Origin: CAZHPA01 sp964533945
GTDB taxonomy: Bacteria; Bacillota; Clostridia; Lachnospirales; WRBF01
Length of the DNA stretch: 23,431 nucleotides
Direction: 5' to 3'
Assembly: GCA_964533945.1 (NCBI GenBank)
Contig: CAZHPA010000033.1
Span: 1 to 23,431, forward strand
In this document: in pieces, positions 15,568 through 23,299 of the stretch
Position numbering within the stretch: the stretch's first letter is position 1
Layout of the letters: each line of letters begins with the position of its first letter
Translations under genes and position numbers: made by a program
Notes under the pieces: generated by a model
The model's input: the letters and a program-made list of their open reading frames with translations, nothing else
Told to the model about the DNA's origin: nothing
Databases searched by the model: none

Positions 15568-16329
15568 ATGCATACTAAGAGAATTATACCTTGCCTTGAT
15601 GTTAACAACGGCAGAGTTGTTAAAGGTGTAAATTTTGTTAATTTAATTGATGCCGGCGACCCTGTTGAAATAGCTGCTTTTTATAACAAAGAAGGAGCAG
15701 ACGAATTAACCTTTTTAGATATAACAGCATCGCATGAAAATAGAAATACTATAGTGGATGTAATATCTAAAGTTGCAGAGCAAGTTTTTATACCGCTTAC
15801 AGTTGGCGGCGGCATTAGAACCGTTGAAGATTTTCGCAAAATTCTTAAATCCGGAGCGGATAAAATTTCCGTAAATTCGTCCGCTTTAAAAAGAGAAGAA
15901 TTAATTTCAGAAGCTGCCGGTAAATTTGGAAGCCAATGCGTTGTTGTTGCAATTGATGCAAAAAGGCGTGAAGGCGGCGGCTACGATGTGTACTTAAACG
16001 GCGGAAGAATAAATACAGGAAAAGACGCCGTAGAGTGGGCGTATAAAGTGCAAAAGCTTGGAGCAGGCGAAATACTTTTAACAAGTATGGATGCCGACGG
16101 CACAAAAAACGGCTACGACATAGAGCTTACAAAAGCCATTTCAAATGCTGTAAATATCCCTGTTATAGCTTCAGGGGGTGCAGGTGAACTTTCGCATTTT
16201 TATGATGCATTAACAGAAGGTTGTGCAGAAGCGGCATTGGCTGCATCGCTTTTCCACTTTAAACAACTTACAATTAATGAAGTTAAACAGTATTTAAAAA
16301 ATAGAGGTGTTCCGATAAGATGCAATTAA
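15568..16329 (+). CDS. hisF: Imidazole glycerol phosphate synthase, cyclase subunit
   Basis: The TIM-barrel cyclase that uses ammonia from HisH to turn PRFAR into imidazole glycerol phosphate and AICAR. The catalytic aspartates Asp11 (RIIPCLDVNNGRVVKG) and Asp130 (VVVAIDAKR) are present. So are the phosphate-binding VGGGIRTVEDF and ASGGAGELSHF and the loop LTSMDADGTKNGYD. The 253-residue length matches the family. GAGAGGG precedes the ATG. The 3' end overlaps hisIE by 10 bases. Confidence 0.97.
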   Translation: MHTKRIIPCLDVNNGRVVKGVNFVNLIDAGDPVEIAAFYNKEGADELTFLDITASHENRNTIVDVISKVAEQVFIPLTVGGGIRTVEDFRKILKSGADKISVNSSALKREELISEAAGKFGSQCVVVAIDAKRREGGGYDVYLNGGRINTGKDAVEWAYKVQKLGAGEILLTSMDADGTKNGYDIELTKAISNAVNIPVIASGGAGELSHFYDALTEGCAEAALAASLFHFKQLTINEVKQYLKNRGVPIRCN

Positions 16330-16937
16330 AATTTAATAAAGACGGGTTAATTCCTGTAATTGCGCAAGATTTTAAAACAAAAGAAGTTTTAATGCTTGCA
16401 TATATGAACGAACAAGCTTTAGAAAAAACAGTTGAAACAGGGCAAGTTCATTATTATAGCCGCTCAAGAGATGAACTTTGGTTAAAAGGTGAAACATCTG
16501 GGCATTTTCAAAAAGTTATTGAAATACGATATGACTGCGACCAAGACAGCCTGCTAGTTTTTGTTGAACAGACAGGAGTTGCATGTCATACAGGGGAAAA
16601 GTCTTGCTTTTTCCGCAAATATTATAACAACCCGAATGAAATTAATAACAATCAACAACAAGACCCTTTAAAATTTCTTTATGGCACAGTTGAAGAAAGA
16701 AAACAAAATCCAAAGGAAGGCTCGTATACTAATTATTTATTTGATAAAGGCATTGATAAAATCTTAAAAAAAGTTGGAGAAGAAACAACAGAAATTGTTA
16801 TTGCTGCAAAAAATCAAAATAAAGATGAAATAGTATATGAAGTTGCCGATTTAATGTACCATTTAAGCGTTATGCTATGCAACAGCAACGTTACATGGGA
16901 AGACATTTATTCAGAGCTTGAAAAAAGACGTTCATAA
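16320..16937 (+). CDS. hisIE: Bifunctional PRA-CH / PRA-PH
   Basis: A fused enzyme for steps two and three of histidine synthesis. Residues about 1-105 are phosphoribosyl-AMP cyclohydrolase, with the zinc/magnesium site in RYDCDQDSLLVFVEQ and GVACHTGEKSCFF. Residues about 115-205 are phosphoribosyl-ATP pyrophosphatase, with KKVGEETTEIVIAAKN and YEVADLMYHLSVML. A short Asn/Gln-rich linker (NNPNEINNNQQQ) joins them. It is the last gene of the his operon, overlapping hisF by 10 bases. No clear intrinsic terminator follows it. Confidence 0.96.
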   Translation: MQLKFNKDGLIPVIAQDFKTKEVLMLAYMNEQALEKTVETGQVHYYSRSRDELWLKGETSGHFQKVIEIRYDCDQDSLLVFVEQTGVACHTGEKSCFFRKYYNNPNEINNNQQQDPLKFLYGTVEERKQNPKEGSYTNYLFDKGIDKILKKVGEETTEIVIAAKNQNKDEIVYEVADLMYHLSVMLCNSNVTWEDIYSELEKRRS

Positions 16938-17008
16938 AAACAAGACAGGCAACATTTATTAAGCCTTTCATAAGATATATTATAAATTTTTATGGGAGGT
17001 TTTTTTAA

Positions 17009-17170
17009 ATGAACGGTTTAGGAAGCTGTGTGCCAAATTCAGGAAACAATGATATGATGATGATGATGTTGCTATTATTAATGATGAATCCATCAATGAT
17101 GGGCGGCGAAAACTCTATGATGTTTTTAATTTTAATTATGATGATGTTCTCAGGCGGCAAATTGTTCTAA
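17009..17170 (+). CDS. Methionine-rich hydrophobic microprotein (53 aa), unknown
   Basis: A 53-codon ORF from ATG 17009 to TAA 17170, with a strong SD (GGGAGG, 16994-16999) 9 bases upstream. Fifteen of 53 residues are Met (about 28%). A short polar head (MNGLGSCVPNSGNN) is followed by two hydrophobic runs, MMMMMLLLLMM (16-26) and MMFLILIMMMF (37-47). These are split by a Gly/Pro/Asn segment and followed by SGGKLF. It could be a small membrane peptide. The layout (Gly/Asn head, short hydrophobic helix) recalls small sporulation proteins of the YjcZ kind, but I see no homology. CATAAGATA (16969-16977) resembles a SigK -10; this is weak. It stands alone between hisIE and a secreted hypothetical, with a hairpin after it. 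The excellent SD argues that it is real. Confidence 0.65.
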   Translation: MNGLGSCVPNSGNNDMMMMMLLLLMMNPSMMGGENSMMFLILIMMMFSGGKLF

Positions 17171-17186
17171 GATTCCAAGATTTAAA

Positions 17187-17210
17187 GGTGGGTGTAAAGC
17201 CCACCAATTT
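17187..17210 (+). terminator. Probable hairpin terminator after the Met-rich gene
   Basis: GGTGGG (17187-17192) and CCCACC (17200-17205) form a 6-bp G/C stem around a 7-base loop, 17 bases after the stop. The following AATTTCCTCTC is only moderately T-rich. Confidence 0.5.
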
Positions 17211-17344
17211 CCTCTCTGCTAAAAACCTTCCGAAATTAAAAAATTTAACAGAATGTTAACATTTTTATCACATATTTATGCTAATATAGAAAATATATAC
17301 AGAAACATAAATGTCAACCGGTATAACAGTATGGAGGTAAAAAA

Positions 17345-17902
17345 ATGAAAAGAATTATCGGAGGTTTACTGGTGGTTTCTTTGCTTTCAAAACCGAACTT
17401 TGTGTGTGTTAGCGCTTTAGCATATGATATTTTTACAGAAGACAACAAGTTGGTTTGCGTTATTAAAAAAGAACCTGAAGAAATTAATGCCGGAATAGTA
17501 ATCGCTGAAATAAATGAAACCTTAAAAGAAATTCAAAATAACTCTAAAATTATAAATGAGCTTTTAATTGAGAAAAATAAAATAATGTGTAAAATAGACA
17601 CATCGCTTAATTTAATGCGATACGCCAAAAAAACATTAAACGACGAACAAATTAAAACTTATAAAACATTTATGGAAAAATACTATTCAGAAACAGAAGC
17701 AATTAAAAAATCGCTTGAAGCAATTGATAAAAAGAAAAACTTAAATGCTGTTAAAAATGAAGTGCTACATAACAACATTTGTGATTACGCAATTGCTTAT
17801 GATGAACTTAAAGCTATGAAAGACTGTCAAGATGATGTTATTTTAAGGCTTGAAAGCGTTATTGAAAACGGGGTTTCCATTTTTCAAACTTTGGAAATTT
17901 AG
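17345..17902 (+). CDS. Secreted helical protein, unknown function
   Basis: A 185-residue protein with a convincing signal peptide. MKRIIGGLLVVSLLS forms the basic head and hydrophobic core, and cleavage is likely after CVSALA, near residue 26. The mature part is almost entirely charged, heptad-like helix: INAGIVIAEINETLKEIQNN, then long Lys/Glu/Asn-rich stretches with probable coiled coils around 45-85 and 95-130. Three or four Cys are present in the mature part. I recognise no domain. GGAGG lies 7 bases before the ATG. The preceding 174 bases carry the hairpin of the upstream gene and an AT-rich region with a possible -10 (TAATAT near 17281). Possible roles are a cell-surface or spore-envelope helical protein, but the sequence gives no proof. 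Confidence 0.75.
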   Translation: MKRIIGGLLVVSLLSKPNFVCVSALAYDIFTEDNKLVCVIKKEPEEINAGIVIAEINETLKEIQNNSKIINELLIEKNKIMCKIDTSLNLMRYAKKTLNDEQIKTYKTFMEKYYSETEAIKKSLEAIDKKKNLNAVKNEVLHNNICDYAIAYDELKAMKDCQDDVILRLESVIENGVSIFQTLEI

Positions 17903-18013
17903 CAAAGCTAAGTTAAAGCGACATTATAGTTTTTTAGCTTAATAACTACTAAACATTTGAATGATGCTTGTTCTTGAACTGATGTTCATGTTCATTATTT
18001 AGAAAAAGGCAAA

Positions 18014-18145
18014 GACCCTTCTTTCTTTAGAGTTTTCTTTCTTTAGAAAAGAAGTTAAGACCTTTCTTTCTTTAGAAAAGAAGTTAAGACCTTTCTTTCT
18101 TTAGAAAAGAAGTTAAGACCTTTCTTTCTTTAAAAAAGAAAGAAA
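18014..18145. repeat. 29-bp tandem repeats ending in a perfect hairpin
   Basis: Units starting GACCTTTCTTTCTTTAG begin at 18059, 18088 and 18117, exactly 29 bases apart. A degenerate and partly duplicated unit covers 18014-18058. Each unit is pyrimidine-rich then purine-rich, so it can fold on itself. The last unit has become a perfect inverted repeat, TTTCTTTCTTT (18121-18131) and AAAGAAAGAAA (18135-18145), with a 3-base loop. There are no spacers, so this is not a CRISPR array. Confidence 0.85.
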
Positions 18146-18154
18146 CAAAGAAAT

Positions 18155-18179
18155 GTGGGGGGTTGCAATTCCCCCCCAC
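18155..18179. repeat. G/C-tract inverted repeat
   Basis: GTGGGGGG (18155-18162) and CCCCCCAC (18172-18179) form an 8-bp stem around the loop TTGCAATTC. It is followed by a second C-run (GCCCCC) and then CGCTTTTTT, so on the plus strand it has the form of a strong terminator at some distance from the T-run. Confidence 0.75.
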
Positions 18180-18183
18180 GCCC

Positions 18184-18237
18184 CCTAAACGCTTTTTTAA
18201 AAACCTTATACTTCCTAATCAATCCTAAACGCTTTTT
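18184..18237. repeat. CCTAAACGCTTTTT direct repeat
   Basis: CCTAAACGCTTTTT occurs at 18184 and again at 18224, 40 bases apart. Only this short core is shared. Confidence 0.7.
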
Positions 18238-18285
18238 GGGTTGTATTAATGCTTTATGCCATAACTTGAAACAAGAAGGCGACTA

Positions 18286-19293
18286 TTAATGCAAGTTTTC
18301 CATAAAAAACCCAAAAAAACTTCCAAACAAAACCGATTCAACTTCCCATTCGCTATGCCCCAACCTAAGCAATTCTGCAGCCAAATTAACAATGTCGCTG
18401 TGGGTTTTTAAAACGTCGTGGTCAAAGCTTTGCTCGTATGGCAAAGAACTTAAACCGCTGTCATCGCAAAAATCAAGCCCAAGCCCAACATGTTTTGCGC
18501 CAACCAATTTTATTAAATAGCTAACATGACTAACTAATTGTTCAAACTTTCCCCCAACTATAATGTCAACGCCATTTATCCCAATTACCCCTTTTCGGTT
18601 TGCAATACTTTGCGCCATTTCATCAGTTAAATTTCTTTTAATACAATAAATTGTTCTGCTGTTAGAATGAGAAGCTATAAACGGCTTTGTTGAAAACTTC
18701 AAAACATCTTCAAAACCTTCATCGTTTAAATGGCTAACATCTATAATTATTCCAACTCTCTCCATTTCCAATATAGCTTCAACCCCAAATTGACTAAGTC
18801 CCCCTTTTTTTCCTTCTTTAGCGCTTAAATAATGGCAGCCATCGCCTATATAGTTTCTTCTACTCCACGTTAAACCAGCAAAAGTAACCCCTAACTTTTT
18901 AAATATGCCAAGCAAACTTAATTCATTGCCAATTGGGTCCAGCCCCTCAAGCGATATTAAAATTACAATTTTCCCATTATTAATGCCTTTTTGCAATTCT
19001 GCTTTGTTTGTTGCAATAACAAAAGAATGGCATTCTAAAACATCTTCATGCAAAGCTTCTATTTGACATAATGCAAGCTTTAAAGCCATTTCTGGAATAA
19101 AAATATTGTCAATAAAAACAGCTGCAACTACAACTTTTATGTTGCCATCTATAAAATCTTTTAAAAATTTATTTTCTAATACATTTCTTTCGCCTTTTTG
19201 CCTAAATCTTAAAATTTGAGGTGCTAAATCAAAATGTGCATCAATTACACCTGTTTTTTTATGTATTAAGTTGGCTTGCTTTAAATAGTCCAT
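18286..19293 (-). CDS. Membrane dipeptidase (peptidase family M19)
   Basis: A 335-residue zinc dipeptidase of the renal dipeptidase family. The metal ligands are visible: His20 and Asp22 in IDAHFDL, Glu116 in ISLEG, His188 in IDVSHLND and His209 in IASHSNSR. VGLGLDFCDD is the conserved C-terminal strand. There is no signal peptide, so it acts in the cytoplasm, hydrolysing dipeptides (members also accept some D-amino-acid dipeptides). AAGGAG lies 8 bases before the ATG. It is monocistronic and divergent from the GH18 gene, and its 3' end faces the repeat region. A peptidoglycan-recycling role beside two glycoside hydrolases is possible but not shown. Confidence 0.92.
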   Translation of the reverse strand: MDYLKQANLIHKKTGVIDAHFDLAPQILRFRQKGERNVLENKFLKDFIDGNIKVVVAAVFIDNIFIPEMALKLALCQIEALHEDVLECHSFVIATNKAELQKGINNGKIVILISLEGLDPIGNELSLLGIFKKLGVTFAGLTWSRRNYIGDGCHYLSAKEGKKGGLSQFGVEAILEMERVGIIIDVSHLNDEGFEDVLKFSTKPFIASHSNSRTIYCIKRNLTDEMAQSIANRKGVIGINGVDIIVGGKFEQLVSHVSYLIKLVGAKHVGLGLDFCDDSGLSSLPYEQSFDHDVLKTHSDIVNLAAELLRLGHSEWEVESVLFGSFFGFFMENLH

Positions 19294-19358
19294 ACTGTTT
19301 GCTCCTTATGCCATATTTCAACAATACATATTATTTTCTAACTTTTTTCTTGCTTGTG

Positions 19359-19367
19359 TGATATAAT
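19359..19367 (+). promoter_or_regulatory. Extended -10 promoter of the GH18 gene
   Basis: TGATATAAT combines a perfect -10 (19362-19367) with the TGn extension; the -35 region is not well matched. An imperfect palindrome, ACTATTATATATAGTAGT (19371-19388), lies over the expected transcription start and could be an operator. ATG follows at 19401 with GGGGTG as SD. Confidence 0.55.
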
Positions 19368-19400
19368 TATACTATTATATATAGTAGTGGGGTGAAATAA

Positions 19401-21110
19401 ATGAAGTTTAAAAAGCTGTTTTTTATATTTGCTTTATTTTGTGCTTTTTGTAGTATATGCAAAATTACAGCCGATAAATACTTACCAAGCTTTCAAAAAG
19501 TCAGTGTCTATGACTATTACAAAATTAATAAAAATAATTTATATTTAGTTTTTGAAGATGAAATTATTGTAAGCGAAAACATTTCATTTGAAAACGACGA
19601 ACAAGTTTACGTTCCTGTTGAATTTGTTAAAGAAAAAATTGATAAATACATATTTTGGGACGAAGCTAAAAGTAGGCTAAGTATCACAACCGAAAATAAA
19701 GTAATTCATATGCAAACAGACGAACTTACATATTACGTCAACAATAAGCCAATGCAATTAAATTTTCCAGTTTATAAATTTAATAACATTCCTTTTGTTC
19801 CAAAAGATATATTAGAAAAGTTATATAACGTTAAAGTATCAAGACCATCAAAAACCAACGCCATAATTATAGATTTAACAGATAAATCATATACAATTGC
19901 AAACATATTAGCCACATCTAAAATTAGGTTTGAAGCAAATATTAAAAGCCCAATTGCTGCAGAACTTGAAAAAGGAAGTGAAGTTGTTGTATTTGAAGAT
20001 GAAGATATTAAAGACGAAAGATTTCGTAAAATACGAACAGAAAACGGCATAGTTGGGTACATTGTAGCAAAAAACATTGAAATTACAGAAGAAACTGTAC
20101 CTGTAATTGCAGAACAAGCCAAACCTATAAATCTTAAAAAATCTATTGAAGGAAAAGTTGTTTTAGTTTGGGATCAAATTGACAACGCAGATGCAAATAA
20201 AAACAAAGAACGCTTTGTTGTGCATGAAGGTGTTAACGTTCTTTCGCCAACATGGTTTTCATTTGACGGTGAAGCAGAAATTTTAAACAGCGATATAATT
20301 AATATAGCCGACAAAAATTACGTAGAATTTGCACATCAAAACAACTATCAAGTTTGGGGGCTTGTTTCAGACAATTTTAATTCTAAAATTTCTCATAAAG
20401 TATTAAGCAGCGCAGATGCAAGAGATAACGTTATTAGACAGATTTTAGCATTTTGCGCAACATATGACTTAGACGGAATTAACATCGACTTTGAGCAAGT
20501 TTTAAAAGAAGATGCCACAAACTTTTTGCAATTTTTAAGAGAATTAACGCCGCTTTTGCATGAGCAAGGTGTTGTTGTTTCTGTTGATATGTATGTGCCA
20601 AGCAGCTGGTCTATGTATTACAACCGCACAGAAATTGGCAATGTTGTTGATTATATTTGTGTTATGGCATACGATGAGCATTACGCAGGTTCTGAAACAA
20701 GCGGGCCTGTTGCGTCAATCGGTTTTGTGGATAAGGGCGCAAGTGACACGCTATTAGAAGTTCCTAAGGAAAAAATACTTTTAGGAATCCCTTTATATAC
20801 AAGAGTTTGGAAAGAAACAGAAGACGGCAAAATTTCAAGCAGAGCTTACAGCATGGAGCGTGCATTAAAGCTTTTTAAAGATGAAAATGTAGAACTTGAA
20901 TGGCTACCCGATAAAGGAGTTTATTACGGGGAATATAGTAAAGTTGAGGAAGGCAAAAACGTTACATATAAATCTTGGCTTGAAGATACTAAATCTATAG
21001 AAGAAAAATTAAAAGTTGCAAAAAAATATGATTTGGCAGGCGTTGCATTTTGGAAGCGCGGCCTTGAAAAAGACAACGTTTGGGAGATTACAACAAGCAT
21101 TTTAAACTAA
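19401..21110 (+). CDS. Secreted GH18 family glycoside hydrolase with SH3-like domain
   Basis: A 569-residue exported enzyme. The N-terminal hydrophobic segment (KLFFIFALFCAFCSIC) is a signal peptide or anchor. Residues about 45-160 resemble the copper-amine-oxidase-N-like domain common in clostridial surface proteins (VYVPVEFVKE, then IPFVPKDILEKLY). About 170-225 is an SH3-like wall-binding domain (IKSPIAAELEKGSEV, then GIVGYIVAKNI). From about 250 follows the GH18 barrel, with the signature Asp358-Gly-Ile-Asn-Ile-Asp363-Phe-Glu365 (catalytic acid Glu365), VDYICVMAYDEHY and LAGVAFWKRG. The closest known types are spore or vegetative wall N-acetylglucosaminidases of the YaaH/YdhD kind, so cleavage of peptidoglycan or spore cortex is likelier than chitin. 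The DNA of its stop codon is inside a shared hairpin with the GH13 gene. Confidence 0.9.
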   Translation: MKFKKLFFIFALFCAFCSICKITADKYLPSFQKVSVYDYYKINKNNLYLVFEDEIIVSENISFENDEQVYVPVEFVKEKIDKYIFWDEAKSRLSITTENKVIHMQTDELTYYVNNKPMQLNFPVYKFNNIPFVPKDILEKLYNVKVSRPSKTNAIIIDLTDKSYTIANILATSKIRFEANIKSPIAAELEKGSEVVVFEDEDIKDERFRKIRTENGIVGYIVAKNIEITEETVPVIAEQAKPINLKKSIEGKVVLVWDQIDNADANKNKERFVVHEGVNVLSPTWFSFDGEAEILNSDIINIADKNYVEFAHQNNYQVWGLVSDNFNSKISHKVLSSADARDNVIRQILAFCATYDLDGINIDFEQVLKEDATNFLQFLRELTPLLHEQGVVVSVDMYVPSSWSMYYNRTEIGNVVDYICVMAYDEHYAGSETSGPVASIGFVDKGASDTLLEVPKEKILLGIPLYTRVWKETEDGKISSRAYSMERALKLFKDENVELEWLPDKGVYYGEYSKVEEGKNVTYKSWLEDTKSIEEKLKVAKKYDLAGVAFWKRGLEKDNVWEITTSILN

Positions 21111-21132
21111 AACCCCTGAAAAGGGGTTTTAG
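21107..21132. terminator. Bidirectional terminator between GH18 and GH13 genes
   Basis: CTAAAACCCC (21107-21116) and GGGGTTTTAG (21123-21132) make a perfect 10-bp stem with a 6-base loop. The built-in T-runs on both strands make it suitable for both convergent transcripts. It begins at the GH18 stop codon and lies 14 bases from the GH13 stop. Confidence 0.85.
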
Positions 21133-21145
21133 TTACTAAAAGGAA

Positions 21146-23227
21146 TTATACTTCTAAAATCATGCTAGAAAAAGGTTCGGCTGAAATTTTTAAATAACCC
21201 GATTCAAATTTAATTTCTTTTTCCTTTGTTGAAAAATTGTCGTTGCCTGTTGAAATTAATAATTTTGCCGTGCCGCTTTTTTTAGTTTCAAGTTTCCAAA
21301 CGGGAATTGAAAGTTGTTTAACAACATTGTTGTTATTTAAAACAACAACAATTTTCTCGTTGCTATTAAACCTTCCATAGCATAAAATGCCATATTCAAC
21401 GATTAAGTATTCAAAAGAACCTGTTCTTAACACTTCGTATCTTTTTCGCAATTTAATAATTTCGCAATGAAAATTTAAAAGCAGTAAATCTTCGCTTCCC
21501 CAAGGGAAAGTTCTTCTATTATCGGGGTCTGTCCAACCACAAAGCCCAACTTCATCACCATAATAAATTGTTGGAGCGCCCGGCCATGTCATTTGAAATG
21601 TAACTGCTTCAAACATAATATTCTTATTAACATTTTCATTGGCAGCCGCTGCTCCTTTGGTATGTAGCCTACCAACTGTCATATTAGTACGTGTTAAAAA
21701 TCTTGAATGGTCGTGGTTTGAAAGCTCGTTCATTGCTATTAATTGCGATTGAATTGAAAACCTAGACATATAATAGCGCATTGCACCTTCAAAGGCAGAG
21801 GCATTACAAAGTAAATCGGGGCGAAATTCTTCGCTGTGCTTTTCCATTCCCGTTAAAAACCATGTAATTGGTTCCATAAAAGCGCTGTAATTCATAATTG
21901 TATCCCATTGGTCGCCTTCTAGCCAATCTCTTGGGTCACCGTAATGTTCTGCCAAAATAACGGCATTAGGGTTTGCTTCTTTAACAGCTTTTCTAAAATC
22001 ACGCCAAAATTTATGATTAAATTCTTTAGAATATCCTAAATCCGCCCCAACATCAAGCCGCCAGCCATCAGCGTTAAATGGTGGTGAAACCCACTTTCTT
22101 CCAACGTTTAAAATGTATTCATAAAGTTCAGGCGACGCTTCATAGTTTAGCTTTGGGTGATTGCTAAAACCCCACCAACTGTCATAACAGTCGTTGTTTG
22201 GCCAATCTTTGTCATACCACCTAAAATAATTATGATATATGCTGTTTTCATCACGATACGCACCAACAGGATATTCGTTGCCTGCGTAAAATCCTTCATG
22301 GTCTAGCCATTTGTTAAATGCTCCGCAATGATTAAAAACCCCATCCAATATTATTTTAATGCCGTTTTCATGCAAAATTTCAACCAATTTGCAAAAAAAG
22401 GCGTTGCTTGCCTCAAGGTTAGCTTTATCGGTTGTTCTTTTAATATACATAGTTGCATATTTATTGTGGAATTTCTCAAAATATAAAGGGTCACCCCCGT
22501 CTTCAACAATAATTCCAATGTGTGGGTCAACGTAGTCGTAGTCTTGAATATCGTATTTATGGTTGCTTGGAGAAACAAAAATTGGGTTTAAATAAATTAC
22601 TTCAACACCCAAGCTTTTTAAATATTCAATTTTTTCAATAATCCCTTGCAAATCTCCGCCGTAAAAATTGCATATATCTTCTTTTGAAACTTCTTTGTTC
22701 CATTTTTCTACATGCTTTGCAGCTTTTCCTAAATATGCATATTCATTGTTAACAACATTATTTTTTTCATTACCGCTATAAAAACGGTCTACAAAAATTT
22801 GATATATAACAGCGCCTCTTAACCATTTTGGGGAAAAGAAGTTAGGAATAATTGTAAAGTTAAAAGCTTCATCTAGGCATCGTTGAACACCTTGTTTATT
22901 GTAATAATAAGTGCCGCTTTTAATTAAAGATGTTTTTGAAATTTCAAAGTAATAATGTATTTTATTTTCAATTTTATCTAATGTGAAGGAATAGAAATCA
23001 AAATTTTTATCTAAGGAATTTATTTTTTTCATTTGATATTTTTTAAGTTGCCCATCTAAAAATTTAACACATAAAAAAGCAGAATCAACATTGTTTTCCC
23101 ATGTTCTAAGTTTAATTACAACAGGTTCGCAAGATGTTGGCTCGCTTGGAATGACAAAGTTTTCTGTTTCATCGGAAAATATTGCTTCCATATTTAAAAA
23201 ATCTAAGTCATTATATAAATTTATCAT
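21146..23227 (-). CDS. GH13 alpha-glucan hydrolase (neopullulanase / cyclomaltodextrinase type)
   Basis: A 693-residue cytoplasmic enzyme. Residues about 13-130 look like a CBM34-type N-terminal domain (MEAIFSDETENFVIP, then VVIKLRTWENNVDSA). The GH13 barrel follows, starting at GAVIYQIFVDRFYSG. The conserved regions are seen: DGVFNH, GWRLDVG with nucleophile Asp392, ILAEHYGD with acid/base Glu427, and NELSNHDHSRF with Asp506. A C-terminal beta domain starts after about 610. It lacks a signal peptide, so it acts on imported maltodextrins, cyclodextrins or stored glucan. This matches the neopullulanase subfamily; the exact substrate cannot be told. The SD is odd: the only AAAGGAG is 37 bases before the ATG. 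A later ATG (residue 13), at the usual CBM34 start, also lacks an SD. Confidence 0.92.
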   Translation of the reverse strand: MINLYNDLDFLNMEAIFSDETENFVIPSEPTSCEPVVIKLRTWENNVDSAFLCVKFLDGQLKKYQMKKINSLDKNFDFYSFTLDKIENKIHYYFEISKTSLIKSGTYYYNKQGVQRCLDEAFNFTIIPNFFSPKWLRGAVIYQIFVDRFYSGNEKNNVVNNEYAYLGKAAKHVEKWNKEVSKEDICNFYGGDLQGIIEKIEYLKSLGVEVIYLNPIFVSPSNHKYDIQDYDYVDPHIGIIVEDGGDPLYFEKFHNKYATMYIKRTTDKANLEASNAFFCKLVEILHENGIKIILDGVFNHCGAFNKWLDHEGFYAGNEYPVGAYRDENSIYHNYFRWYDKDWPNNDCYDSWWGFSNHPKLNYEASPELYEYILNVGRKWVSPPFNADGWRLDVGADLGYSKEFNHKFWRDFRKAVKEANPNAVILAEHYGDPRDWLEGDQWDTIMNYSAFMEPITWFLTGMEKHSEEFRPDLLCNASAFEGAMRYYMSRFSIQSQLIAMNELSNHDHSRFLTRTNMTVGRLHTKGAAAANENVNKNIMFEAVTFQMTWPGAPTIYYGDEVGLCGWTDPDNRRTFPWGSEDLLLLNFHCEIIKLRKRYEVLRTGSFEYLIVEYGILCYGRFNSNEKIVVVLNNNNVVKQLSIPVWKLETKKSGTAKLLISTGNDNFSTKEKEIKFESGYLKISAEPFSSMILEV

Positions 23228-23299
23228 TATTAAAAACTGTTACCAAAAAAACTATAGTAACTTTCTCCTTTCCAGTTTTTATAATTTGCTTTAATAAAT

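Larger units (their letters stand above)
17903..18285. other. Gene-free intergenic region with repeats and hairpins
   Basis: No ORF with an SD is visible in these 383 bases. From the left they hold a 7-bp inverted repeat (AAGCTAA at 17905-17911, TTAGCTT at 17934-17940), then 29-bp tandem repeats (18014-18145). A perfect 11-bp hairpin, a G/C-tract hairpin (18155-18179) and a repeated CCTAAACGCTTTTT motif follow. The region separates a plus-strand from a minus-strand gene, so both transcripts enter it and the hairpins could end them. Confidence 0.7.

Noticed and set aside
17905..17940. Intrinsic terminator after the secreted hypothetical gene
   Set aside because: The AAGCTAA/TTAGCTT arms are 22 bases apart and no T-run follows the second arm, so it is not a convincing terminator.
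18014..18145. CRISPR array
   Set aside because: The 29-bp period is tempting, but the units are directly contiguous with no unique spacers, and no cas gene is nearby.
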